Notes: generated by a model from the letters alone, not told the origin. 27,972 bases of DNA from Bigelowiella natans CCMP2755 (GCA_000320545.1 ADNK01001479.1:1-27972); one strand, 5' to 3'; shown: positions 1 through 9,716, numbered from the stretch's first letter. A program made the numbers and translations.

Positions 1-3000
1 CTACGAGGCGGACGACGAGGACGTGGCCGCCGAAAGCAAGAAGGTCGTAATGGCATTACGAGCCTTGCGACCCAGGGCGAGCAACTACGCCAAACTGAAA
101 GTCTTTACGAGACAGGCAGGACCCGGATCAGGCAGCTAGAGAAAATACACACTACAGTTAGTGGGCTACGAGACGTTGAGGCGATAATGAAGGCTTTTGT
201 AAATGAACAGGATGCTAACTCCCTACCCCAGGCTATTAGAAAATACAGAGCAATGATGCAGCATGAGAGAGAACCTGTTAGAGACTTTGCCACGCGCTTC
301 CAGGATATGATCGACGAACTACATGATTTTAATTACAACACAGGTGATGATCAGGCAAGGTTTGAAGAGTTCAAGTTAAAGATAAAGGAATCCACTTACG
401 TTACGGAGAAAGGCTACACCACGATGGAGGCAGCAGTGCAGGCTATATCCCTACGCGAGCAGGAGCAGGACCGCAAGTTTACCAGCCCTAAGGTACCTGG
501 CATAGGAAACATTAACGCTATTAAGCCGCAGCGAGACTGGTACAAGGACAGGGAAGGTAACCGACGTTGCGGATACTGCTCACGTAAAGGGAAACACACC
601 GCTAAAGACTGCAGAGACAGGAAAGAAGGACGACCCAGGATGACGATCAGGCAGCTCAACGAACACTACGAGAAGTTAAAGAGAAAGAAAGGCAGAGGAC
701 AAGGATATAACAACAGCAAATGGCAAGGCAGCAACAACGGGAAGAACAATAAATATAAGAACAAAAAGCAGAACAGTATCAATGCTATACAGCAGCAGAT
801 AAACGGAATATTAGATCACCTTAAGCAGGCGCCGACGAAGACAGCAGTACCAGCAACGCAGGACCAAGACAAGCCCATGACCCTAGACGACATAAAGAAC
901 TTAGGAGTATGCAACATTAATGACGAAGACGCTAACAGGACTATCAAAGTTGCTATGACCAAGGTTAAAGTTAAAGACAGCTACGGAGACTACAAGAAAC
1001 TACCTGCCCTTTGGGATAGTGGCAGCATGCCGAAGTCCTTCATAAGCCTAAGCACAGTAAGAAGGTTAGGACTATTGGATCAAGTGACTAAGAAAGAACG
1101 TAAATATGCTCAAGCAGACGGAAGCTCTTCCATGAAGACCGTCGGTGAGCTAATGCTAAAGCTACAGATACCTGGCAGCGACGCGGAGACCCAAATCAAG
1201 ACCCGAGTAGCCATGACTTTATCCATGGAACTACTCCTCGGACAGGATGCCCTAGAAAAATTAGGGGGGATCATATCATTCTACAATCACAAGATATACT
1301 TTGCTAAGTTGCCAAAGAAGTCAGGCAGGACCATCAGCCAGAACATGATACGGCTTGACGAGTGGACCTCTGAGTCAAGCGTTAATGCGTTAGAGTTTAT
1401 GGACCTAGCGGACAACAAGCTACCTACACCTACCGAGCTACGGAAGAAGAACCCCGGCAAGACCATCCGACAGATAACGGAGCTACTGGACAAGACCCCC
1501 CCAGCTGATGATTGGGATATCGACAAAGGCAAAAAGTACATTAATAAAATATTAAACGAGAAGTACTCTGACATCACCAAGCCGACGACGAAGCCCTCCA
1601 GCAAGCTTACCCCAGTAAAGATCGAGCTAAAGAAGGGATACGAAGAGTGCATCATCAATGACCCAGAACATAGGCGACCGGAAGCGGACTGGGAAAAGAT
1701 AGAGTGGCAGATCAATGAATGGGCAAAGGAAGGGAAGATAGAGCCAAGCAACTCACCATGGAACGTGAGACATGTGCTAGCTAAGAAACCTACTTACCCT
1801 TTCTTCCGCCTGGCGCACAACTTCATCCGCCACAACCGAGTAATAAAGAGGATCCAGACACCTACACCAAGGATAGATGACGTTATTGAACACGTCATAG
1901 GATACAAATACTACTCTTCCCTAGATAAAAATGAATCATACATGCAGACACCCATCCACAAAACCTCCCGCCCCATTACCGCGTTCTCCAGCAGGCACAG
2001 GAAGTGGCACTTCGTCGTATTCCCTTACGGCCTAAGCATATCAGGGGATGCGTTCAGTAGTCAGAACTACAGGGCATACACACATGATGGGATGGCGTCT
2101 GTGTTGTGGGTGTTTGTGTTTGTGTATGTGGATGATGACATAATATGTACCAACACAGTCGTCGCTCAGATCTTCCTCCTGGAAAATATATTTATTAGGT
2201 TTGCACACTTCGGTTTTACTATTAGACTGCAGAAGTGTACATTCCTAGCTACAAGAATCAAGTGGTGTGGATATTACCTGGAGCAAGGCCGCATCACCCC
2301 AAACCCCGAGAAAGTAGCAGCACTACAGCAAGCCCCTAAACCTAAGAATGCAAAGGAGTTAAAGTCATTCTTGCAGACTGCAGCTTGGATACTACGTAGG
2401 TTCTCCCCTACCTACGCTAGGACTGCAGCTGCTTTTACTACTGCTTACCGGAAGGAGAACTCTGTAGGCCTCAGCTTCGCTAAGGTGTGGGCCAAGGCTG
2501 GCCTTGATGCCCACTTCGATAACCTAATAAAGTTATGCAGCAACACCCTATTGAATGCTAAGCTAGACACTACTAGACCAGCTACCCTATGGACAGACTG
2601 GTCTAAGCTAGGTATGGCTGCTGTACTTACCCAAGACCAGCAGATCATACGGGTGTGGGGCAGGGCCTGCACAGCAGCTGAGGCCAAGTACAGCCCTACA
2701 AAAGGAGAGTATAAAGCCATGACTGAGGCGCAGAGGAAACTAAGATACTACCTGCTGTCGGTGCCCAGCTTCACCTTAATGACTGACCACAAGCCCCTCC
2801 TAGGCATCGACCGCAAGCTCGAAGCGCCTAACGATGAGTATGCAGCTATGAGGGCGGACACGGAAGAGTTTAGGGACAAGAGGACAGTGGTCTACGCACC
2901 AGGAGACAAGCAGCTTGCTGACTATTTCAGCAGGCTGTTCGAAAAGAAAGTCCCTACCCAGGTCACCCCTATGGTTAACGCGATTACCTTCGAGGACGGC

Positions 3001-4434
3001 GACTTCCTGCCTGAGCCAGAGGAGCTCCAGCACCTTCAAGAACACCTGGATAAATACAAACACAAGCATGAGGTACTTAGTGATAGGATATATGTATACA
3101 CTAATAATGTTAGGCGTACCTACGTGCCACGGCGGACCAGGGGAGCCCTTCTCTTTACCGCCCATGGACCTGCACACGTAGGAGAAAACCATATCACTGC
3201 TCTACTCTACCATTACTACTGGCCCTACAAGCTAAAAGAGATAAGGACATACCTGCGTGGCTGCAGGTGCTCCAGCTTGAAGGCGGCAGGCGTCGCCACC
3301 AAGGAGTCCAGCAAGAGCCGTGCATCTAAGAAAATCAAAGCAAGGAACTTCTTAGATATCGTGCAAATTGATGTTTATAAGTACGATGGCTATCACTACC
3401 TTACCTTCGTTGATGTGGCCACTGGAAAGTGCTGGGTTAAAAAGATTATCAAGGTCAACGTTGCTAAGAAGAACAAAGGCTTATATAAGCAGAGGCTTAC
3501 TAACTGCTACCGTACCTGGGAGTCTGAGCTCCAGGCTATCCCTGATGAAGTTAGCATAAACAAGATACCAAAGAAGTTACATGTGGATAATGAGACCTCT
3601 CTTCTACAGCTACCACACCCTAATATTGATGCCTCACCTGTATACTATGCCCAGTCCAACTCCAAGGTAGAGCGACTCCACCGCACCTTGGCCAACCTAA
3701 GCAGGATAAATAGCACCACACCAGACAAGATACAAGGGTTAGTAAACGACACCTTCACGTCTGGGGGAGGTATCAAGGATAAGGAGAGGGAAGAAGGCGA
3801 CGACAACGACGACGATACCGAGAGCGAAGACGAGAAGGTCCCGTACGATGGCCGAGTTCTAAAGGAAGGACAGTATGTTAGGGCCAAGGTAAATCTGAGA
3901 TCGAGAAATAAACAAGACCCCTTCTGGGGTGGCGTTGCAAAGGTTACCGAGAGGAAGGGGAGGAAGCAGTACTACATCTATGATGGGAACAGGGTCACCT
4001 TGCGCCACATCAGTCACCTAAAGAATTATGATATCGGTGAGAAGCTCCTAGAGGATGTTAAAGTAAACCCTACTGTGTGGGAGCGAGCAATGCCTTGTTT
4101 AGGACCCCGACCTAAGTTCGATGTGGAATATGGAAACAATAAGGTCAGGGTGAACGACGATTGGCGCATGAAGATTGTCTATCTAGGCTACCCTGGATTA
4201 CGAAATATGGAGAGGGTAGCTATGAAAATAAAGGACGGAAAATATCAGCTACTCTACCTAGCTGTTCCCGACTTACCCTTTGAGCACTGGTATAAGGTCC
4301 TGGGGGACCTTGATGCAGAGGGCTGGTATGGACACGAACCTAAGGACGAAGGTGAGTTCTGGGTAAGCGACAAAGGAGATAAGGTTAGAGAGGAATCTAT
4401 TACCTGGTGGTTGGTGAAGTTCCGAAAGCGATGA
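1..4434 (+). CDS. Ty3/gypsy-type gag-pol polyprotein, 5' end outside window
   Basis: A single frame is open from base 1 to the stop at 4432-4434. The first in-window ATG is at 187, but 62 in-frame sense codons precede it, so the true start lies to the left. Counting from the ATG at 187, I see a gag-like helical region, a zinc knuckle at residues 128-142 (spacing CX2CX5HX4C, one residue longer than the usual knuckle), an aspartic protease DSG at about 277, and reverse transcriptase with YVDD at 647-650. RNase H shows TDWSKLG near 803 and TDHK near 866. Integrase has HGPAH at 993, a CRC pair, and acidic residues D1062, D1134 and E1162. A GPY/F-like segment and about 130 unrecognised C-terminal residues follow. 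Gag and pol share one frame without a shift. The domain order protease-RT-RNaseH-integrase is that of Ty3/gypsy elements. Several motifs are divergent, so activity is uncertain. Confidence 0.93.
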   Translation, partial: LRGGRRGRGRRKQEGRNGITSLATQGEQLRQTESLYETGRTRIRQLEKIHTTVSGLRDVEAIMKAFVNEQDANSLPQAIRKYRAMMQHEREPVRDFATRFQDMIDELHDFNYNTGDDQARFEEFKLKIKESTYVTEKGYTTMEAAVQAISLREQEQDRKFTSPKVPGIGNINAIKPQRDWYKDREGNRRCGYCSRKGKHTAKDCRDRKEGRPRMTIRQLNEHYEKLKRKKGRGQGYNNSKWQGSNNGKNNKYKNKKQNSINAIQQQINGILDHLKQAPTKTAVPATQDQDKPMTLDDIKNLGVCNINDEDANRTIKVAMTKVKVKDSYGDYKKLPALWDSGSMPKSFISLSTVRRLGLLDQVTKKERKYAQADGSSSMKTVGELMLKLQIPGSDAETQIKTRVAMTLSMELLLGQDALEKLGGIISFYNHKIYFAKLPKKSGRTISQNMIRLDEWTSESSVNALEFMDLADNKLPTPTELRKKNPGKTIRQITELLDKTPPADDWDIDKGKKYINKILNEKYSDITKPTTKPSSKLTPVKIELKKGYEECIINDPEHRRPEADWEKIEWQINEWAKEGKIEPSNSPWNVRHVLAKKPTYPFFRLAHNFIRHNRVIKRIQTPTPRIDDVIEHVIGYKYYSSLDKNESYMQTPIHKTSRPITAFSSRHRKWHFVVFPYGLSISGDAFSSQNYRAYTHDGMASVLWVFVFVYVDDDIICTNTVVAQIFLLENIFIRFAHFGFTIRLQKCTFLATRIKWCGYYLEQGRITPNPEKVAALQQAPKPKNAKELKSFLQTAAWILRRFSPTYARTAAAFTTAYRKENSVGLSFAKVWAKAGLDAHFDNLIKLCSNTLLNAKLDTTRPATLWTDWSKLGMAAVLTQDQQIIRVWGRACTAAEAKYSPTKGEYKAMTEAQRKLRYYLLSVPSFTLMTDHKPLLGIDRKLEAPNDEYAAMRADTEEFRDKRTVVYAPGDKQLADYFSRLFEKKVPTQVTPMVNAITFEDGDFLPEPEELQHLQEHLDKYKHKHEVLSDRIYVYTNNVRRTYVPRRTRGALLFTAHGPAHVGENHITALLYHYYWPYKLKEIRTYLRGCRCSSLKAAGVATKESSKSRASKKIKARNFLDIVQIDVYKYDGYHYLTFVDVATGKCWVKKIIKVNVAKKNKGLYKQRLTNCYRTWESELQAIPDEVSINKIPKKLHVDNETSLLQLPHPNIDASPVYYAQSNSKVERLHRTLANLSRINSTTPDKIQGLVNDTFTSGGGIKDKEREEGDDNDDDTESEDEKVPYDGRVLKEGQYVRAKVNLRSRNKQDPFWGGVAKVTERKGRKQYYIYDGNRVTLRHISHLKNYDIGEKLLEDVKVNPTVWERAMPCLGPRPKFDVEYGNNKVRVNDDWRMKIVYLGYPGLRNMERVAMKIKDGKYQLLYLAVPDLPFEHWYKVLGDLDAEGWYGHEPKDEGEFWVSDKGDKVREESITWWLVKFRKR

Positions 4435-4468
4435 AGGTCTAAGGGAATAAGGAAGGAAGGAAGGAGCA

Positions 4469-4520
4469 ACGTGACTTGGGGGAGGTGTAGCGCGTACCAC
4501 TACGCGGGCACAAGTCACGT
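4469..4520. repeat. Inverted repeat spanning the polypurine tract/LTR junction
   Basis: ACGTGACTTG at 4469-4478 is perfectly complementary to CAAGTCACGT at 4511-4520. Inside the loop, CGCGT (4491-4495) pairs with ACGCG (4502-4506). The tract and the first bases of the LTR lie in the loop between the outer and inner stems. Confidence 0.8.
4478..4485 (+). promoter_or_regulatory. Polypurine tract (plus-strand primer)
   Basis: The run GGGGGAGG lies 43 bases after the gag-pol stop and directly abuts TGTAG. In LTR retrotransposons the RNase-H-resistant polypurine primer sits immediately before the 3' LTR. A longer purine-rich stretch (about 4439-4466) lies just upstream. Confidence 0.6.
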
Positions 4521-4583
4521 GCGACAACAAAGGGGTTGTCGCGGATATAGAATATAGATAACGTAGATATTAATACAGCATAG

Positions 4584-4641
4584 GCACGTGGGTTCCGGCG
4601 GGACTCATGGCAGCACACCGGAAGTGTGCTGCCCCACGTGC
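4584..4641. repeat. Nested hairpin with CACGTG in both outer arms
   Basis: Inner stem GGCAGCACAC (4609-4618) pairs perfectly with GTGTGCTGCC (4624-4633) around the five-base loop CGGAA. The outer arm GCACGTGG (4584-4591) pairs with CCACGTGC (4634-4641), directly adjacent to the inner stem on the right and separated by a 17-base bulge on the left. Each outer arm also holds a CACGTG palindrome. Confidence 0.85.
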
Positions 4642-4647
4642 GGCGGC

Positions 4648-4668
4648 ATTCGCGAAAGCTTCGCGAAT
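4648..4668. repeat. Nine-base-pair hairpin in the LTR
   Basis: ATTCGCGAA and TTCGCGAAT pair perfectly around the loop AGC. It follows the nested hairpin by six bases and lies just before the poly(A) signals, so it could form in the transcript near its 3' end. Confidence 0.75.
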
Positions 4669-4730
4669 GATTACGCAGTGCACGATTTAATAAAAATATA
4701 ATCTTTAATAAAAATAAACACAACTCTTCA

Positions 4731-5980
4731 AAAGGAAGCAAACGTGCCTTTCCCCCCCCCTGCCTACTTGTGCACGTAGCGCCTCGGCCTGTGAACACCT
4801 TACGCGCAACAGCCCGATCTCAACCATCTTGACTTGTGTTCTGCCGTGCCCATCCTTGTGCCAGCAGGCACGTCCAGACGTGGGCACGTGAATTTCTGGA
4901 TCGCAGCATCCAAAGAAAAACAAAACATGAATGTGGACTGAGGTCTGTTGTGACGTTGATGAAACGAGACGCACAAAATGCACCTCACGTGTTGGGGTCA
5001 GGAGCGAGGAAGCAGCAAATTGCATCAAAACAATGTTTTTCCCAGCACTTCATTTTCCAGCAAACATGAGCGGTAATTCCGCCATTTCAGTGAAAACGGC
5101 ATGCATTGTCGCTTTGAAGTTCTGTTTCAGTCAACACTAAAATTACCTTCACTCAAAGCCTCATGTTCGTAAGTAGCGGACGCACACATGACATTTGATC
5201 CAAGAAGAAATGCCAGATTCCTGAACACGGCGACCAACAACTTCAGTTGACGCACGATGAAAATCTAGGGCGTCGTTGTTATTAGAGGAAAAAAATAAGT
5301 TTTTGGAAACAATTGCGCAAGCTTCCAGGCAGCTGCCTGCACATTTTCCATGCACACAAGCTCATCAATTCAACGCGAAGGTAGGCAGGCCAGGGGACTT
5401 CGAGAGGCCAAAAAATGCGTCCAATTGAAAAGAACGGAGGTGGTACCCACTATAAAGTGTGTCAACCAGAAAGGTTACATAACAAGCAAAAGCTATTCAA
5501 AATTTGGCCGCTCGGTTACATTTTCTCGAGGAGAAGAGAAGAGCCGGATAGGCATGCACGATCACTCGGCGCATGTTATTCAATATCGAGATAACAAGAA
5601 CAATTTACTTACAAGCCAGCCTACTCAGAAAAATGGCGTTTCTTATAGCGGCTTGCACCTCGTACAAATGGACAGAATGCTTACATTTGTGAACCCAGCC
5701 ATTGAAAATGACTTCCAGAATTTCAAGTCGACATCTTTTCACAAGTATTTGTATTTTAAAAACCATTTGAAAATGTTAGCCATCTCTGATACCTGATGAA
5801 TTTCAACATTTCAACTGATTAGGCATTTCCTTTTCATGCTTTTGGTCATACTGTTTCTCATTCTCTTCGACGCAATCCAGCGGGTGTCTTCCAATGGGTC
5901 AGAACCTTTTTAATGTATTATTTATAAAATTTAATTATGAACAACAAATACTAGAATCAAAGGCTACTTTCAGAACACAG
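4731..5980. other. Flank without a recognised gene
   Basis: This stretch lies between the probable LTR end and the first kinase exon. It contains two further CACGTG sites (4885, 4986), a C run at 4750-4759 and a change to AT-rich sequence from about 5150 onward. One open frame of 148 codons (5350-5796) is listed separately. The 5' exons of the kinase gene must lie here or be missing, but I could not identify any with matching phase. Confidence 0.6.
5350..5796 (+). CDS. Hypothetical ORF, 148 codons
   Basis: ATG at 5350 and TGA at 5794-5796. The translation is basic in its first half and has no motif I recognise. It is the longest frame in an AT-rich stretch and lies on the same strand as the kinase gene, ending 184 bases before that gene's first recognised exon. 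It could be a chance frame, an upstream exon or a small gene. No homology is claimed. Confidence 0.2.
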   Translation: MHTSSSIQREGRQARGLREAKKCVQLKRTEVVPTIKCVNQKGYITSKSYSKFGRSVTFSRGEEKSRIGMHDHSAHVIQYRDNKNNLLTSQPTQKNGVSYSGLHLVQMDRMLTFVNPAIENDFQNFKSTSFHKYLYFKNHLKMLAISDT

Positions 5981-8900
5981 ATATAGTGATTTGGGCTGTC
6001 CTAACTATTATTTTGGCACTACTTCTGTGTCTGCTTCCTCGTATACTCAAAACTCTTGGTCGCATTTGTAGTTGCGTGCGTCATATTCGAATTCAATTTA
6101 TACAATGCCTAGCTCTCTCCGTTATCTTCGCTTTGAGCGCTGTCGCAGCTAGTGAAACCCATACCAGTAACTTAAATGAAGAGCAGCTCATGCAGGATCG
6201 AAATATGATCCTTCAGCTTTGGTTCAGCAGCACCCTTATGTAATTAATTCTTTACACTAAAATTGGGAATACTTATATTATGAAATTAAACAGGTGGGGC
6301 TATGCTTATCTGATGGATATAAAGTACCTATTCTTTATAATGCCGACTTGGTTTACATTTACGTTAACAACAGTGTTACGAATTCACCTGGAAAATCCTT
6401 TTTGTATAACGGTCTTCATGCGACTCTGCATGTTTCTTGTTGGAATGGGAGCAGCTATCTACATGAATATGACAACAGAAGAGAATAGAAGGTGAGAAGA
6501 AACTATATCCTTGTCGTTCTGCCTGAAAATTAATGTAAACTTAGGGAAGGATATGCTGCGAAAAAAATTCGAGATATTGAGAGTGACCGCAAAATGAAAG
6601 CTCGGAAAGAAATATTTAAGTACAGGAACGAATATTTGAAAATTAGAAGGGAGACGAAGGTCGTTCACAGTTGCTTCTACTCTCATAACTTACTGATTTC
6701 ACCTTTTAAATTCGCAGAATAAGGCTATGTTCATCAATGAATCTGAACTAAACCTTGGGATGAAACTTGGAGAAGGGCATTTTGGAGTTGCGTTCGAAGC
6801 AATGTTTAGGGAAAAAAAAGTTGTTGTGAAGATTTCAAAGGTGTAACCAAAATAATAACTAAGAGAATGTAGTTCTAAAGATACTAAAGATGGACTATAT
6901 TTGTAGATTGAGGGTGAAATACACGATATGCGGTCCATAGTCTCGATGATTGGAATGCGTCCTCATTGCAATGTGCTCCATTTAATTGGAGTTTCTCGGG
7001 TATTTGCTACATTAATGATTTAACTAACAAGGCTAATGAACCCTCTTCCAGATTCGAGATCAGTTTGCAACAATATCTCCATTTTGCAGTCGTGGGAGTT
7101 TAGATAAACTGCATTATGTCTATGATTTGGCTGAACCCTCTCGCTTAAAAGGTTTTGAATCTATAGATATTAGATTTCCATCCCTACCAATCAAAAGATT
7201 AAATCTTGTACTAATACACTGCAGATTTCTTATTGAATACTCGACATATCGCCGACCAAATATATTTTGTCAATAGGGATAGCTTTGGATTTATTCACTG
7301 GACTGGCTCATCTCCATGAAAATAACATTGTAATAGTGTTATTTAACAGCGATATATTCATCGCGTCATTATTACTAACCCGCTTTGTTAGGTACATCGG
7401 GATATTGCATGTCGCAATGTCTTCATGGATAAAGAAGGTCGTATTGTGATCGGAGATTGGGGCCTTGCTCGACGTATGCAGGTTCTAAACCACATCATAT
7501 AATTTTGAAAGAACTTACAGAGTTAACTATGTTAGGAACACCAAACGTTTATGACAAGCGGAAATGGTATGGAATCGCTGAGTGAAACCTCTATCTCATG
7601 GCCATGGAGTGCCCCAGAGTCTCTCTCCATAGGTATTTGCATTAATGCATAGTTACATTAGCTAAATGATATATTACGTTATCCTCCTCTATCACAGGAC
7701 ATTTCAGTCCAAAGTCTGATATCTGGATGGCCGGTGTAACTTTATGGGAGATAACTACAAAGGGAGAAGCCCCGTAAGAGTACACTGTACGTGTAAGGAA
7801 AATATTTAAAAGAAAATACTCGATAGATACGGATGGAATCGACTAACCCACTTGGAGCGGCAGCAAATTGCTGCGGCAGTAATGGAGGGAACGCTCTTGC
7901 TCCAGCCACCTCCTGAAAAAAATATAGATCCGATTATCACGAGTGTTATGGACTATTGCTTCGAATATAAGTACTCCCAAAGGCCATCAGCTGGCAAGGT
8001 ATATCATATCTTTCATCTAGGATCTACTTGTGAGATGAACATATAAATTTGCAGATGATCCAGATAATTAAGAAAAAGAAAAAAAAACAATCTCACTCTC
8101 TGTCTAATTCACGAATGGAGGAGGCTTCAGAACCAAGGCGGACAACAGAAGCTTCGACTTCGTTTACTAGACGAAGTGACGTAAAATTACCAAATGAAGT
8201 AAGTACAACATGAAATTCTTGTTCTTCGACATGTAAATACTTTATTGAAATAAATCTTAGAGCACCCAAAACTTTGAACGACAAAAAGATACCCCAGATC
8301 TTGATGACTCGGTTTCAAAGTAAAGAAGAAATAATTAAAATCGAATTTAGTGCACGAATCATCTATAAATTATGCACTCGATATATATCAATATGTTATT
8401 AAGTGTTAATCAATATTTTGGGTAGGATTTCTCGAACACCTTTGAACTTTTCAGAGCTCTCACAATCTATTGCAAGCAATTATCCATATAGAAGAAATGA
8501 TTCGGTTAACCAAGTATATACAAATGTACCATCGAAGATATTTTGATACAAATAAATCTTGCACAGAAACAAATTTTGACTGTTATCGAACCCGCTGCTT
8601 CAACGGCATCAGAATTCGAAAGTGGTTCGAAATTAATAAAGGACACGCCGAAAGTTCTATCATCATCACCTAGTGGAAGCTTTAAAAAAAGAGTTATTCC
8701 TCCGACCGGCGACCTACCAAAACCATTCAGCCATCCTACAACTGATCCAACAGATATGAATGATACACTACGGAGTCGCATTATGTTTGGAAAAAAAATT
8801 CTCCCTAAAACCGGACAGTCACCGAATGGGGTGATGGACGCCAATATTGGCCAGAACGATTCTGAGCGTTCTGAGCGTGGCAGTATTCAATTTAGAAGTG

Positions 8901-9579
8901 CGTCTCAACATGCATAGATTTTCGAAAAAGTTTTAACCGAGTCTTATTGTACAGATTTTTCTTCAAGTATGAGCGATGGGAAAAAATTGAGCCCGCGCAA
9001 GAATGGTTAGGAATACAATTTTTTGATATGTGTTGTGAAGTAATTCTTTGTCCTTCAGGGCGGAAATTAGCAACGACTTTTTCCTATCAAAACGACTGGG
9101 TTTCCAATCTATATTAAACTCCTATCACTTAGGAATTGATTAAAAATTTTGCTTAAATAGCTTAACGCAAGTGGTACAGTCGATCCAGTCGATCGGAGCA
9201 GAGGAGGTAGGATTGTTTGTGAAAGCCTTTACTGAAAGCAAAACCAACAACAACTTTGTAACAGGTTTTCCAGCAAGGTCTGAAGTTAAACTCAATATAA
9301 CCCAATAAATCTACCTCTTTGGTTGGGTAAGTTTTTTTTTGTATAAATGTTGATGACTTTATATAAAGGCAACCACTATCTCGCCACGGTTTAAATGACA
9401 GTCCAACTTCAACTTATGCAAACCAGTCCACTATTGTGTCGAATTCTGATCACCCTCCACAGGCTGATAGTGACGCTGAAAGATTGATAGGCATGAATAT
9501 TATCAACAGGGAAAGGTAAGAAAACCTCCAGCCTATTAATTACTGAACCAAGTTCCTAAGCTGTAACAGTACGTTGTAA
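5981..9579 (+). CDS. Membrane tyrosine-kinase-like protein (multi-exon)
   Basis: Kinase exons joined in phase: 6545-6659, 6718-6840, 6907-6999, 7052-7151, 7277-7329, 7392-7481, 7536-7632, 7698-7773, 7827-7998, 8055-8198. They give a glycine loop GEGHFG, the VAIK-type lysine (VVVKISK), a helix-C glutamate (EGEIHDM), a hinge, the catalytic loop HRDIACRN (tyrosine-kinase style), DWG in place of DFG, WSAPESL as the APE motif, SDIWMAGVTLWEI and a closing RPS arginine. Upstream exons 5981-6239 and 6294-6491 encode up to four hydrophobic segments (near 5986-6045, 6094-6153, 6325-6384, 6400-6465) followed by a basic juxtamembrane stretch. The downstream tail is Ser/Pro/Lys-rich; likely exons are 8261-8319, 8477-8513, 8567-8897, 8955-9005, 9059 onward, 9369-9515, and a last piece ending in TAA at 9577-9579. 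The role is inferred as a membrane-bound protein kinase in signalling. The start codon and some tail junctions are unresolved. The locus is clearly AT-richer than the genes to its right. Confidence 0.82.
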
Positions 9580-9716
9580 ATGGTTGACGTCATCGAAGCT
9601 GCCTCTAAAAAGGGTCGTGACTACGATTACTTGAAGTTTGTACTTTAGAACATCCTATTTAAATGCAGCCTTTGCAAATAACTGATTCGACGTGAAACCA
9701 AAATTCTCACAAAATA

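Larger units (their letters stand above)
1..4730 (+). mobile_element. LTR retrotransposon (Ty3/gypsy-like), right-hand part
   Basis: The polyprotein frame is followed within 45 bases by a G-rich polypurine tract and then by TGTAG, the expected layout of the right end of an LTR element. The 5' LTR, primer-binding site and start of gag lie left of the window, so LTR identity and target-site duplication cannot be checked here. The frame is uninterrupted over 1477 codons, which argues for a recent or selected copy. The right boundary is placed at a CA at 4729-4730 by analogy with TG...CA termini; it could be shifted by tens of bases. Confidence 0.78.
4486..4730 (+). repeat. Probable 3' long terminal repeat (about 245 bases)
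   Basis: It begins TGTAGCGCG right after the polypurine tract and is drawn to end at CA (4729-4730). Inside are three CACGTG palindromes (4516, 4585, 4635), an AT-rich TATA-like stretch (about 4540-4573), two AATAAA-type polyadenylation signals near 4689 and 4708, and several hairpins. This is the content expected of a promoter plus poly(A) unit. Without the 5' copy the end is an estimate; other CA dinucleotides at 4719-4720 and 4739-4740 are possible ends. Confidence 0.6.

Noticed and set aside
1287-1751. 154-codon minus-strand frame inside gag-pol
   Set aside because: The plus-strand frame is continuous and carries protease and reverse transcriptase motifs.
7260-7280. Apparent +1 frameshift in the kinase before IALDLFTGLAHLHE
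   Set aside because: Reading straight through from the DFLLNTRH segment would need a base deletion, but treating 7152-7276 as a GT-AG intron joins LK to GIALDL in phase, so no lesion is needed.
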